Shown piece by piece: positions 49,249 to 58,648 of a stretch of 64,000 nt of DNA. The translations under genes were made by a program, and so were the position numbers. This DNA is from Rhizobium sp. Q54 (lineage in GTDB: Bacteria > Pseudomonadota > Alphaproteobacteria > Rhizobiales > Beijerinckiaceae). The notes beneath the pieces are model-generated. The model did no database searches and was not told the origin of the DNA. It saw only the letters and a program-made list of their open reading frames with translations. The stretch covers positions 1 through 64,000 of the forward strand of contig CAMCUC010000012.1 of NCBI GenBank assembly GCA_945878875.1, read 5' to 3'. The first letter of the stretch is position 1, and each line of letters begins with the position of its first letter.

Positions 49249-51447
49249 TCAAGCCGCCTGCGCTTCGTATTCAGCCTGGCGGGGGAGGCGGCAGAGCATG
49301 TCGATCAGTGCGCGGTCATGCAGCAGCACCATGCGCTCACCGGGCTTCAGCCATGAGATTGCTTCCTCAGCCGTGCGGGCTTCCAGCAGTTTGGCTTCCG
49401 CCATTGCCCGATCAGGCTCGATCACGCCGCGTTCGCGTCTCGGCGGCGGGGTCAGGATCGCTTCATGGACTTCGCGCAGCCGGGCGTCGGAATGGATGGC
49501 GAGCAACGGATCGCCCATCGGTATGGCGGGCTCCAGTGCTTGGGCCAGCTCCTCGGCGCGGGACGCGACCCTGGGGCGCTGGCCTTCCTCGGGCGTCACC
49601 AGCAGGCCGATACGGCGCAAGAACAAGCCGATGGACAGCTTGCCGCTGACCCATGACAGGAGAATCGCCAGCAGCAGGCCAGCAATCGTTGGTGACATCC
49701 ACGCCACCAGCGAGGTGGAGATCATCAGCCCCGAGATCAGCGTCAGCACGCCAAGCGCCACGTGCGACCAATGGCGGCGCACAATGTCGCGCAGCGGGAT
49801 CGAGCCGTCGTCGCGGCGCTGCGGCGTCCAGCCGGTGTCGCGGCCAAACATAATCTGCATCACCGAGCCGGTCTGGATCACCATCATGATCGGCGCGATT
49901 AGCGCGGCGAATATCACCTCCACAATGGCTGAGCCTATCAGCCCGATGGCGCCGCCGCAGGCGCGTCGTGTCGGCGCGCGGAAGATGGCGTAGGCGAGTC
50001 CCATGACTTTTGGGGCCAGCAGCACCGCCATCGTGATGCCGAACAGATTGAGCGCGCGCTCGTAGTCAAAGCGCGGCCAATCGGGGAAGCGGGCGAATTC
50101 GTGGGTGAAGAATTCCGGGCGGATGTAGGCAGATTGCACCACCAGCACCATGCCCACGATCAGGCTCGCCATCCAGATAGGCGAGGAGAGATAGCTCATG
50201 GCCCCGGTCGCCAGATGCTGGCGGCTCGAAAGCTGCAAACCGCGCGCGCCGATGATGCGCAGATGTTGCAGATTGCCCTGACACCAACGGCGATCCCGCA
50301 CGGCGACGTCGATCAGCGACGGCGGGCTTTCTTCATAGCTGCCGCGCAATGTGGGGAGCATGTAGACGGAATAGCCGCCGCGCAGCATGAGCGCGGCCTC
50401 TATGAAATCGTGGCTCATGATGTGGCCGCCAAACGGCGGGCGCCCGCGCAGCGTCGGAAGGCCGCAGCAATCGGCGAAAGCCCTAGTGCGGATAATCGCG
50501 TTGTGGCCCCAGTAATTGCCCTTGCGACCGGACCAGACGGCAAGGCCCGCCGCGATCACGAGGCCGTAAATGCGGGCGGCGAATTGCTGGAGGCGCGCAA
50601 AGAAAGTGTTGCGGTTGATGATGAGCGGCAGCGTCTGGATGATGCCAGCGTCCGGATCAGCGGCCATGGCGGTCGACAGGTTCAGAATGCACTCGCCGGT
50701 CATCAGGCTGTCGGCGTCGAGAACGATCATGAACTCATAGGCGCCGCCCCAGCGGGTGACGAAATCGTCGATATTGCCAGCCTTGCGGCTCGTGTTTTTG
50801 GGGCGGTGGCGATAATAGACGCGCGCGTCCGGCCCAAGCTGCTCCCTGAGCGTCATATAGGTGCGCTCTTCGGCGATCCAGACGTCGGGATTTGTGCTGT
50901 CGGACAGGAAGAACCACGAGAAGCGTGCGCCTTGTCCGGACGCCTCGACCTCTTCGCGCATCGCCTGAACGGCGGCGAACACGCGCGAGGGCGCCTCGTT
51001 ATATATTGGCATCACGACCGCGGTGTCATTAGTAATCGGCGCAATCTCGCCCTTGGGGCGCGGCGACATCAGCAATGAGCAGAAGCCGACGATGGCGCTC
51101 GTGAAGGCCAGCGCGATCCATGAGAAATTGATGACGAACAGAACCAGCAGCGCCCACTTGAGCACCGTGATCGGGCCGACGTTGATGACGCCATACATCT
51201 CGGATGCGCCAAAAGCGGTCAGCGCCAGCGCGCCGCCAAAGACAAACAGCCGCGCGTAAAGCGCCTTGCTGTCGTCGCGCTTTTGCGGACGGTGCGCGCT
51301 GGCCTCGTCGAACGAGGTCAGCGATTGCGCGGGCATGTGCAGCCGCGCTTCCCTCGGCGTCGAGAAGCGCGCTTCAGCGGGCTCCGGCTGCTGCACGACG
51401 GATTGTTTTTCGAGAGTTTGGGTCACGGCGTCCATCTGTAGAGCCAC
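49249..51447 (-). CDS. opgH: Glucans biosynthesis glucosyltransferase H
   Basis: The 732-residue GT2 membrane enzyme has several membrane helices on both sides of a cytoplasmic catalytic domain with DADSLMTG, an EESPPSLIDVAVRDRRWCQGN segment (QxxRW-type) and YNEAPSRVF. It polymerises UDP-glucose into osmoregulated periplasmic glucan and moves it across the inner membrane. GTG 51447 or ATG 51435 may be the start. Either overlaps the end of opgD, so the pair is coupled. Confidence 0.94.
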   Translation of the reverse strand: MALQMDAVTQTLEKQSVVQQPEPAEARFSTPREARLHMPAQSLTSFDEASAHRPQKRDDSKALYARLFVFGGALALTAFGASEMYGVINVGPITVLKWALLVLFVINFSWIALAFTSAIVGFCSLLMSPRPKGEIAPITNDTAVVMPIYNEAPSRVFAAVQAMREEVEASGQGARFSWFFLSDSTNPDVWIAEERTYMTLREQLGPDARVYYRHRPKNTSRKAGNIDDFVTRWGGAYEFMIVLDADSLMTGECILNLSTAMAADPDAGIIQTLPLIINRNTFFARLQQFAARIYGLVIAAGLAVWSGRKGNYWGHNAIIRTRAFADCCGLPTLRGRPPFGGHIMSHDFIEAALMLRGGYSVYMLPTLRGSYEESPPSLIDVAVRDRRWCQGNLQHLRIIGARGLQLSSRQHLATGAMSYLSSPIWMASLIVGMVLVVQSAYIRPEFFTHEFARFPDWPRFDYERALNLFGITMAVLLAPKVMGLAYAIFRAPTRRACGGAIGLIGSAIVEVIFAALIAPIMMVIQTGSVMQIMFGRDTGWTPQRRDDGSIPLRDIVRRHWSHVALGVLTLISGLMISTSLVAWMSPTIAGLLLAILLSWVSGKLSIGLFLRRIGLLVTPEEGQRPRVASRAEELAQALEPAIPMGDPLLAIHSDARLREVHEAILTPPPRRERGVIEPDRAMAEAKLLEARTAEEAISWLKPGERMVLLHDRALIDMLCRLPRQAEYEAQAA

Positions 51448-52979
51448 GTCTCGCTGATTTGTTTGCCTGCGCCCTCAAGTATCAGGCGCAATTCGATATT
51501 GGGTTCGGCGCCGGCTTCAAGATCAAAGGTGACGCGCGCCGCTTTCTGGTCTCGCACCAGTACAACGCGCAAGGCCGAAACATTGGCGTTGGAGGCGTGG
51601 GCGCGGGCGGTAACTTCGGGCGCGGCGTTCACGTCGGCGAGGACGTCGCCGGTGAACTCGATCATAAACCTTCGGCGGCGCGAATTGGCGCCGGCGCCGG
51701 GCGGGCGGCCTGCGCGCGATAGGGCAGCAATCGCGAAAGGCGGGCGCGTGTTCGGCGTCCAGCACCAGAACTGGCGATAGGCGAACGAGTGTTCGGCATT
51801 GGCCGCGAGCGCATTGCGCGGGCGCCAATAGCTGACAATGTTCTGGTTGGTTTGCGCTTCAGCGGGGATTTCAAGCAGGGTTACATGCCCCGGTCCCCAA
51901 TCGCCGATCGGTTCGGTCCAGACGGAGGGGCGCGCTTCCCAGTGCTGATCGTCGTCCTTGAAATGGGCGAAATCACGATCACGCTGCAACAGGCCAAAGC
52001 CGCGCGGGTTTTCGTCAACGAAGGCGGAGGCCTGCAAGTTGAGGCGATTGGCGACCGGGCGCCAGATCCATTCATTCTTGCCCGTCAGCATTTGCAGGCC
52101 CGAGGCGTCATAGACGTTGGGGCGCACGTCGTCACCACGGCGTCTGTCGATGGGGCCAAACAGGAACGTGCCCTGCACGGTGGCGATGCCCACATGCTCC
52201 AGCGCAGCGCGCGTGAACAGCGTGCACTCGGTGTCGACGATGGTCGTGTCGCCCGGACGCAGCGTAAAGCGATAGGCGCCGGTCACGCTCTCCGAATCAA
52301 GCAGCGCATGAATGACGACGACGCCTGCCGCCAGTCCGGGACGCTCGACCCAGACTGCGGCGATGTTTGGAAATTCCTCGCTCTTGTTGGTGTCCACCGG
52401 GCGAATCGCCAGCGCACGCGCCGCTGCGCCGAAGGGCTGGTTGCGCGCGCCGGTCTGGAAATAGCCGGCGCCCTGAAACAGGAGCACGTCGCGCATCTCG
52501 CCCTCGGGCGTGCGCTGCTTGAGGCGAAAACCCGCAAATCCCGGATCGCGCTTGTCAGTCGGGGCGGGCGCCTTGCCATAATCGTAATCAGCGGCGTCAA
52601 AGCCAAGCCTGCGAACGTAGCCGTCCTCGATCAGGTTGATCTGGAGATTGTTGGAGAAGATGAAGCCGCGCGTGGTCGGCTCCATTGAGAACCCGGTCTG
52701 CTGCGCATCCCAGATTGCAGTCCCCGGCTTGCGGCGGATTGTTGAATATTGCTCAAAATTCAGGGCGCTAAATGCGTCAGTCATATCATGCGCAGGCCTG
52801 CGCCATGGCTGACGGGCCAAAGCGCGGGCAGCATCGAGCACTTGCGAGGGGTCAAATTTGGGTCCGCGCGGATCGGCGGCCGGTTCGGGCGCCGTTTGGG
52901 CGTTGGCGGCGGCTACAAGCGCAGACGGCGTCGCAAGGCCTGTCATTGCGATCTTCAACAGGTCACGGCGTCTCAACAT
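51423..52979 (-). CDS. opgD: Periplasmic glucan biosynthesis protein, Tat-exported (OpgD/OpgG family)
   Basis: The 518-residue protein has a twin-arginine signal (RRRDLLKIAMTGLA, cleavage near ANAQT), which is typical of OpgD rather than Sec-dependent OpgG. The MdoG-type body includes FSALNFEQYSTIRRKPGTAIW, RPSVWTEPIGDWGPGHVTLLEIP and FWCWTP. It trims or branches the glucan backbone made by OpgH. It overlaps opgH by 13-25 bases. Confidence 0.92.
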   Translation of the reverse strand: MLRRRDLLKIAMTGLATPSALVAAANAQTAPEPAADPRGPKFDPSQVLDAARALARQPWRRPAHDMTDAFSALNFEQYSTIRRKPGTAIWDAQQTGFSMEPTTRGFIFSNNLQINLIEDGYVRRLGFDAADYDYGKAPAPTDKRDPGFAGFRLKQRTPEGEMRDVLLFQGAGYFQTGARNQPFGAAARALAIRPVDTNKSEEFPNIAAVWVERPGLAAGVVVIHALLDSESVTGAYRFTLRPGDTTIVDTECTLFTRAALEHVGIATVQGTFLFGPIDRRRGDDVRPNVYDASGLQMLTGKNEWIWRPVANRLNLQASAFVDENPRGFGLLQRDRDFAHFKDDDQHWEARPSVWTEPIGDWGPGHVTLLEIPAEAQTNQNIVSYWRPRNALAANAEHSFAYRQFWCWTPNTRPPFAIAALSRAGRPPGAGANSRRRRFMIEFTGDVLADVNAAPEVTARAHASNANVSALRVVLVRDQKAARVTFDLEAGAEPNIELRLILEGAGKQISETWLYRWTP

Positions 52980-53290
52980 GGATGCGTCTGGTCCCGGGGC
53001 GAGGCAGCGCAGACGGCAGATTCACGTAACAGCCTCGGCGCACCGCCAAGTCTATAGCAGATTGCGGCGGCGGCGCGACGACTTTCCATCGTTAACAAGG
53101 ACCAGTCGCTTTCTTTTATTAACGTCGCTTCCCTAGCGGAATTCACGTCTTGTAAGGCGTCCGTCATGCAGGATGACGCAGGATGCGTTTCAGGCTGTTT
53201 TGTTACGTTGCGGCATGACGCGCGTTTGTCGCTGACCCGGGCTTTCGCTTGGGATAAATCATTGTTCTTGTACTTACTGGAGATTCGCCC
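52980..53290. other. Divergent gap between opgD and glmU
   Basis: About 310 bases without a supported gene. It holds an imperfect direct repeat (GCAGGATGACGCAGGATGCG) near 53167 and a A+T-rich patch (CTTTCTTTTATTAACG). No sigma-54 or EcfG site was recognised. Both promoters presumably lie here. Confidence 0.5.
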
Positions 53291-54655
53291 ATGTCCAGCG
53301 ACGCAGCCCAGGCGCAATCAGCGCGCTCTTGCCTCACCATCGTTCTGGCGGCGGGCGAGGGCTCGCGCATGAAGTCGGGCTTGCCCAAGGTTCTGCATAA
53401 GGTTGCAGGCCGCTCCATGCTCTCGCATGTGCTGGCTGCGGCTGGCGGCGATTCTGTCGCCGCCGTTGTGGGGCCTGATCGTGAGGACGTCGCCGCCCGC
53501 GCCCGGATGGATACGCCCGGCGCCGACGTGTTCGTGCAAAGCCAGCGGCTTGGCACAGCTCATGCTGTTCTGGCTGCGCGCGAGGCGATTGCGCGCGGCT
53601 ACGATGATCTGCTGGTCGTGTTCGCCGATACGCCGCTGGTGCGCAGTCAAAGCCTGCTGGCTCTGCGCGCAGCTCTGGCCGATGGCGCGAGCGTGGCGGC
53701 CATGGGGTTTGAAGCGCGCGATCCAAACGGTTATGGGCGCTTGCTGCTGAGAGGCGACTCACTTGAGGCGATCCGCGAGCAGAAGGATGCAAATGCCGAC
53801 GAGCTGTCCGTCAAAGCCTGTAACGCCGGCATTATGGCGCTCGACGGGCGCCGCGCTCTGGAGCTGCTGGACTCGATTGGGTCTGACAATGCGCAAAACG
53901 AATTCTACCTGACCGATGCCGTTAAAGCCGCCCGCGAACGCGGCCTGCGATGCGTCGCCGTGATGGCGCCCGAAGAAGACGCCATGGGTGTCAACGACCG
54001 GGTGCAATTGGCCGCCGCCGAAGCCGTGATGCAGCGCCGCCTCCGGGAGAGCGCCATGCGGGCAGGGGCCACAATGATTGCTCCCGAGACCGTCTTCATG
54101 AGCTTTGATACCCAAATCGGGCGCGACGTTTTGATTGAGCCGCATGTGGTTTTCGGCCCCGGAGTCATTCTGGAAGACGGCTGCGTGGTGCATGCGTTTT
54201 CGCATCTTGAGAGCGCGAAAGTGGGCGCCGGCGCCAACGTCGGGCCGTTCGCGCGCCTTCGTCCCGGCGCCAATCTTGGGCAGGGCGCAAAGGTCGGCAA
54301 TTTCGTCGAGATCAAAGCCTCGGACCTTGGCCCCGGCGCCAAGGTCAGTCATTTGAGCTATATCGGCGACGCCAGCATCGGCGCGGACGCCAACATCGGC
54401 GCCGGCACGATCACCTGCAATTACGACGGCTTCGGGAAATTTCGCACCAATATAGGCGCGGGCGCCTTTGTGGGCTCCAACACGTCGCTGGTCGCGCCCG
54501 TAAGCGTGGGGGCGGGGGCTTATGTGGGCTCTGGCTCTGTCATCACGCAGGACGTCCCGCCGGATTCGCTGGCGGTTGCGCGCGGGCGCCAGGCCGACAA
54601 GCCCGGGTGGGCCGCCGCTTTTCGCGCGCAGCAAAAGCCGAAAAACAAGCCTTAA
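53291..54655 (+). CDS. glmU: Bifunctional GlcNAc-1-P uridyltransferase / GlcN-1-P acetyltransferase
   Basis: The 454-residue protein has an N-terminal nucleotidyltransferase ([29 protein letters not shown]) and a C-terminal left-handed beta-helix with hexapeptide repeats and the acetyltransferase region ([34 protein letters not shown]). It makes UDP-GlcNAc for peptidoglycan and LPS. ATG 53291 has CTGGAG eight bases upstream. It is followed by glmS. Confidence 0.97.
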   Translation: MSSDAAQAQSARSCLTIVLAAGEGSRMKSGLPKVLHKVAGRSMLSHVLAAAGGDSVAAVVGPDREDVAARARMDTPGADVFVQSQRLGTAHAVLAAREAIARGYDDLLVVFADTPLVRSQSLLALRAALADGASVAAMGFEARDPNGYGRLLLRGDSLEAIREQKDANADELSVKACNAGIMALDGRRALELLDSIGSDNAQNEFYLTDAVKAARERGLRCVAVMAPEEDAMGVNDRVQLAAAEAVMQRRLRESAMRAGATMIAPETVFMSFDTQIGRDVLIEPHVVFGPGVILEDGCVVHAFSHLESAKVGAGANVGPFARLRPGANLGQGAKVGNFVEIKASDLGPGAKVSHLSYIGDASIGADANIGAGTITCNYDGFGKFRTNIGAGAFVGSNTSLVAPVSVGAGAYVGSGSVITQDVPPDSLAVARGRQADKPGWAAAFRAQQKPKNKP

Positions 54656-54773
54656 AGAGCACGCCTTTATAGGCGTAAAAGCATCTTGAAATAATACGTA
54701 TTGAAACGTGATTTGAGCCTGGGCCTGTTTATGTTCATGGCCAGAAGAGCCTCAGCGGCGAACGGAGCGGCTT

Positions 54774-56600
54774 ATGTGCGGCATAGTTGGAATCATCGGG
54801 CGTGAACCTGTCGCGGCGCGGCTCGTTGAGGCGCTGAAGCGGCTTGAATATCGTGGCTACGATTCGGCGGGCATCGCCACGCTGGAGGGCGGTCATCTTG
54901 AGCGTCGCCGCGCCGAAGGCAAGTTGCGCAATCTTGCGGCGCGCCTTGAGCGCGAGCCGCTTTTGGGCCACGTCGGCATCGGCCACACCCGCTGGGCGAC
55001 CCACGGCAAGCCGACCGAGAATAACGCGCATCCCCATTCGTCCGTTCGATTGTCGGTGGTCCACAACGGCATCATCGAAAACTTCCGCGAGCTGCGCGAG
55101 GAATTGACTGCGCGCGGACACGTCTTTGTCAGCGAGACGGACACCGAGGTCGTGGCCCATCTCGTCACTGACGAGATGAACGCAGGCAAGTCGCCGCGCG
55201 ACGCCGTGGCCGCCGCTTTGCCGCGCCTGCGCGGGGCGTTCGCACTGGGTTTTGTGTTTGAGGGCGAGCCCGATCTTCTGATCGCCGCGCGTCAGGGCGC
55301 CCCGCTTGCGGTGGGCTATGGCGAGGGCGAAATGTTTCTGGGCTCGGACGCTTTGGCTTTGGCGCCGTTCACCGATTCCATCACCTATCTTGAAGACGGC
55401 GACTGGGCGGTGCTGACGCGCGATGGCGTCGAGTTCTTCGACGCATTGAACGCGCCGGTGATGCGCGCCCGCATTCGCACGCAGGCCTCCGCCTTCCTGA
55501 TCGACAAGGGCAATCATCGCCATTTCATGGCCAAGGAAATTCACGAGCAGCCCGAGGTCGTCGGCCGCACGCTGGCGCATTATCTCGACATGTCCAACGG
55601 CTGCGTGCGCCTGCCGTTTGAGCTGCCGTTCGATGCCGCCAAACTGACGCGCCTGACCATCGTGGCGTGCGGTACCGCCTATTACGCAGGGCTTGTCGCC
55701 AAATATTGGTTCGAGCGTTTCGCGCGCATACCGGTTGAAATCGACGTGGCGTCCGAGTTCCGCTATCGCGAGCCGCCGCTTGACGCATCCGGCCTCACCA
55801 TCGTCGTGTCGCAATCTGGCGAGACGGCGGACACGCTGGCCTGCCTGCGTTACGCCAAAGAGCAGGGCCAAAAAACGCTGGCCGTGGTCAACGTGCCGAC
55901 GTCCACCATTGCGCGCGAGGCCGATACGATGGCGTTGACCCTCGCCGGGCCAGAGATTGGCGTGGCGTCCACCAAAGCCTTTACCTGCCAGCTCAGCGTG
56001 TTGGCGTGCCTCGCCATCGCCATCGGACATGCGCGCGGCACGCTTAGCCTTGAGCGTGAGGGGGAGCTTGTCTCCCAGCTCATAGCCGTGCCCGGCCTGA
56101 TGGCGGAAGCGATCAAGCGCGAGCCCAGGATCGAGCAGATCGCGACGGTTCTCTCAAAGGCCAAGGACGTACTTTATCTGGGGCGCGGCGCCAGTTTCCC
56201 GCTGGCGATGGAAGGCGCTCTCAAGCTCAAGGAAATCTCCTACATCCACGCCGAAGGCTACGCCGCCGGAGAGCTGAAGCACGGCCCCATCGCGCTGATC
56301 GACGAGAACATGCCGGTGATCGTGATCGCGCCCCATGATGCCGTGTACGAGAAGACCGTCTCCAACATGCAGGAAGTGGCCGCACGCGGCGGCCGCATCA
56401 TCCTGATCGCCGACAAACGCGCCGCCGACGAGGCCGCAATTGACTTCGAAGCAATCGCCCCCATGCCCGAAATGGAGCCCGATTTCGCCCCCATCGTTTA
56501 CGCCGTCCCAGCCCAAATGCTCGCCTATCACACCGCCGTGGTGATGGGGAAAGACGTCGATCAGCCGAGGAATCTGGCTAAAAGCGTGACGGTGGAGTGA
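54774..56600 (+). CDS. glmS: Glutamine-fructose-6-phosphate aminotransferase
   Basis: The 608-residue protein has the catalytic Cys2 exposed after Met1 removal (MCGIVGI), the glutaminase residues HTRWATHG, and two SIS isomerase domains (CGTAYYAGLVAKYW, SQSGETADTLACLRYAK, LGRGASFPLAMEGALKLKE). It ends in the typical PRNLAKSVTVE tail. It forms glucosamine-6-P, the first committed step toward UDP-GlcNAc, and sits 118 bases behind glmU. Confidence 0.98.
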   Translation: MCGIVGIIGREPVAARLVEALKRLEYRGYDSAGIATLEGGHLERRRAEGKLRNLAARLEREPLLGHVGIGHTRWATHGKPTENNAHPHSSVRLSVVHNGIIENFRELREELTARGHVFVSETDTEVVAHLVTDEMNAGKSPRDAVAAALPRLRGAFALGFVFEGEPDLLIAARQGAPLAVGYGEGEMFLGSDALALAPFTDSITYLEDGDWAVLTRDGVEFFDALNAPVMRARIRTQASAFLIDKGNHRHFMAKEIHEQPEVVGRTLAHYLDMSNGCVRLPFELPFDAAKLTRLTIVACGTAYYAGLVAKYWFERFARIPVEIDVASEFRYREPPLDASGLTIVVSQSGETADTLACLRYAKEQGQKTLAVVNVPTSTIAREADTMALTLAGPEIGVASTKAFTCQLSVLACLAIAIGHARGTLSLEREGELVSQLIAVPGLMAEAIKREPRIEQIATVLSKAKDVLYLGRGASFPLAMEGALKLKEISYIHAEGYAAGELKHGPIALIDENMPVIVIAPHDAVYEKTVSNMQEVAARGGRIILIADKRAADEAAIDFEAIAPMPEMEPDFAPIVYAVPAQMLAYHTAVVMGKDVDQPRNLAKSVTVE

Positions 56601-56680
56601 GGGGCAGTAGGGAGTAGGGTTCTGTCTTCCTTCTCCCGCAGGCGGGAGAAGGTGGGGCGCAAAGCGCGCCGGATGAGGGA
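56601..56680. repeat. Dispersed intergenic repeat, copy B, with AGTAGGG lead
   Basis: A GGGGCAGTAGGGAGTAGGG lead is followed by CTTCCTTCTCCCGCAGGCGGGAGAAGG and a CGCCGGATGAGGG tail. It matches copy A at 38880-38930 and lies between the convergent glmS and patatin genes. Confidence 0.75.
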
Positions 56681-56698
56681 GTATTCAGGCGCCGACCC

Positions 56699-57541
56699 TT
56701 ATTCCATCGCCCGCTCCACGGCGCGTTTGATCTCGTCCTTGATCGGCTCGGCGGCTGCAAAAATTTGTTGCGCAGCGAAGAAATCCAGCACGCGGAAGCG
56801 GTCGAGGTCGGGGCGCAGCAACGCGTGGGGCTGGCTTGCTTTGAGCATTTGCGCGGTGATGGCGCCCTGCATGATCTGGGCGGCGCCGAACATTGCCTCG
56901 AATGGGGAAGGGCTTGCGCGCTCGGCCATGACGGGACCGCCGGTGACGTCGCAGGCGATGACGAAGGCGCTGTTCCCCAGCAGGCAGCTATAGGGCAAGG
57001 GATCGGTCACGCCGCCATCCACATAGACCTTGCCTTCGATCTCCACGGCGCGAAACAGGCCGGGAATCGCCATGGACGCGGCCACCGCCGGGGCCAGCGG
57101 GCCAACGTCGAAGACGCGGCTTTCGCGGCCGAAGAAGTCGGTCGCCACCGCGTGAAAAGGCGTCTGCAATTGCTCGAAACGATCCGGCACCGCCTTGGGC
57201 CAGAACAGATCGAGGATGCGTTCGCCATCCAGCAGCACCGGATTGCCAAGGCCGCTGAAGATATCCGTGAAACGGCCAACGCGGGCTCGCAACACACGCG
57301 CCATCAGGTCGGCGCGGTTGCGCACCAGGCTTTGCACATGCGCACGCATCTCGCGCCCCGCCACGCCTGCGGCCCACGCAGCGCCGACCACGGCGCCCAT
57401 CGAGGCCCCAGAGATGGCTGCGGGCCGTAGCCCCATATCGTCCATCGCCTCGACGACGAGGATATGACCCAGCCCACGCGCGCCGCCAGCGCCAAGCGCG
57501 ACCGCGATCCTGCCTGCGTCCAGTTTTTGCCCGGAATCCAT
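56699..57541 (-). CDS. Patatin-like phospholipase
   Basis: The 280-residue protein has the oxyanion loop GAGGARGLGH, nucleophile motif GASMG (Ser) and the catalytic Asp in VDGGVTDPL, giving the patatin Ser-Asp dyad. No signal peptide is visible, so it is probably cytoplasmic or membrane-associated (RssA/NTE-like). It is divergent from the TTT receptor gene. Confidence 0.9.
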   Translation of the reverse strand: MDSGQKLDAGRIAVALGAGGARGLGHILVVEAMDDMGLRPAAISGASMGAVVGAAWAAGVAGREMRAHVQSLVRNRADLMARVLRARVGRFTDIFSGLGNPVLLDGERILDLFWPKAVPDRFEQLQTPFHAVATDFFGRESRVFDVGPLAPAVAASMAIPGLFRAVEIEGKVYVDGGVTDPLPYSCLLGNSAFVIACDVTGGPVMAERASPSPFEAMFGAAQIMQGAITAQMLKASQPHALLRPDLDRFRVLDFFAAQQIFAAAEPIKDEIKRAVERAME

Positions 57542-57610
57542 TTCTGTGTAGCCACCTTGATTTGCAACGTTCGAGCGCTGGTTCTAGCATCGGTGAAAAT
57601 TATAACTGAA

Positions 57611-58648
57611 ATGGGAGCAAACGCCGTGATCCGCAATTCCTCATCGGCCGGAATCGTCTTGCTAAGCATGCTGGCGTGCGCGCCCGCAGTCGCGCAGAAT
57701 TTTTACGCAGGCAAGACGGTGGACATGATTGTCGGCGCGGACGTGGGTGGCGGCTATGACGTTTACGGTCGCTCGCTGGCGCGCCATCTGCCAAGGCACA
57801 TTCCGGGCGCGCCAAACATCGTCGTCAAGAACATGCCAGGTGCGGGAAGCGCGGTGGCGGCGGCCAACCTGTACAACATCGCAGCCAAAGACGGCAGCGT
57901 GATCGGGTCGCTGATGCCCGGCGCCATTCTTGATCGCGTACTCAACGAGAACGCAAAAGGCAATTTCGATCCCTCCAAATTCATTTATCTGGCAAGCGCC
58001 GACAGCGGCGCGCGCGTGTGCATGACCTATCAATCTTCAAAAACGCATACGCTTGCCAACGCTATGACAAACAAGACGATCGTTGGCGCAAGCGCGGCAG
58101 GCGGCGCCACGCGCGATTACGCCTTCATGGTTGCAAAAGCTCTTGGCGCGCAGTTCAATATCATATCCGGCTATAAAGGCTCAGCGGACATTTTTCTCGC
58201 TATGGAGCGCGGGGAAGTGGATGGCATGTGCGGGCTCGACTGGAACAGTCTGAAGTCGCAGAAGGGCGACTGGCTGCGCGAAGGCAAACTGCGTGTGATT
58301 TTACAAACGGCGCTTGATCCGCATCCGGAACTTGCCTCCATGAATGTGCCGGAAATCTGGCCTTCGGTGAAGAACGAGACTGACCGTCGGGCAATTCAAT
58401 TGATCCTCTCGCAGCAGGTGTTCCTGCGTTCCTACCTCACCCCGCCGGGCGTTCCGGCTGAGCGGGTGACGCTGCTGCGTAAGGCTTTTGCAGATACTTT
58501 GGCCGACAAAGATTTCCTTGCTGAAGCGCAGAAACTGAAGATAGACGTCAATCCCTCGTCCGGCGAAAAAGTGCAGGCGTTGATCGAGACGCTCTATGCT
58601 TCGCCGCCAGAGATTGTTGCGCGCGCCAAGGCGTTGATCGCGCCATAA
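57611..58648 (+). CDS. Tripartite tricarboxylate transporter receptor protein (TctC/Bug family)
   Basis: From ATG 57611 the protein has 345 residues, a signal peptide (cleavage near AVAQNF), and the Bug-type ligand-binding pattern (GKTVDMIVGADVGGGYDVYGR, KNMPGAGSAVAAANLYNIAAKDGSVIG). It should bind a carboxylate in the periplasm for a TctAB permease, which is not encoded here. Its stop is directly adjacent to the converging dehalogenase gene, suggesting but not proving a shared substrate. Confidence 0.85.
   Translation: MGANAVIRNSSSAGIVLLSMLACAPAVAQNFYAGKTVDMIVGADVGGGYDVYGRSLARHLPRHIPGAPNIVVKNMPGAGSAVAAANLYNIAAKDGSVIGSLMPGAILDRVLNENAKGNFDPSKFIYLASADSGARVCMTYQSSKTHTLANAMTNKTIVGASAAGGATRDYAFMVAKALGAQFNIISGYKGSADIFLAMERGEVDGMCGLDWNSLKSQKGDWLREGKLRVILQTALDPHPELASMNVPEIWPSVKNETDRRAIQLILSQQVFLRSYLTPPGVPAERVTLLRKAFADTLADKDFLAEAQKLKIDVNPSSGEKVQALIETLYASPPEIVARAKALIAP

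Noticed and set aside
50101-51078. 325-aa plus-strand ORF inside opgH
   Set aside because: It is antisense to the GT2 catalytic domain and is His/Arg/Gly-rich with no domain signature.
54656-54700. ACGCCT/AGGCGT hairpin between glmU and glmS as a terminator or glmS ribozyme
   Set aside because: The stem is short, no T-run follows on the plus strand, and nothing resembles a glmS ribozyme core.
54735-56030. 431-aa minus-strand ORF opposite glmS
   Set aside because: It lies fully antisense to a full-length GlmS and has no recognisable motifs.
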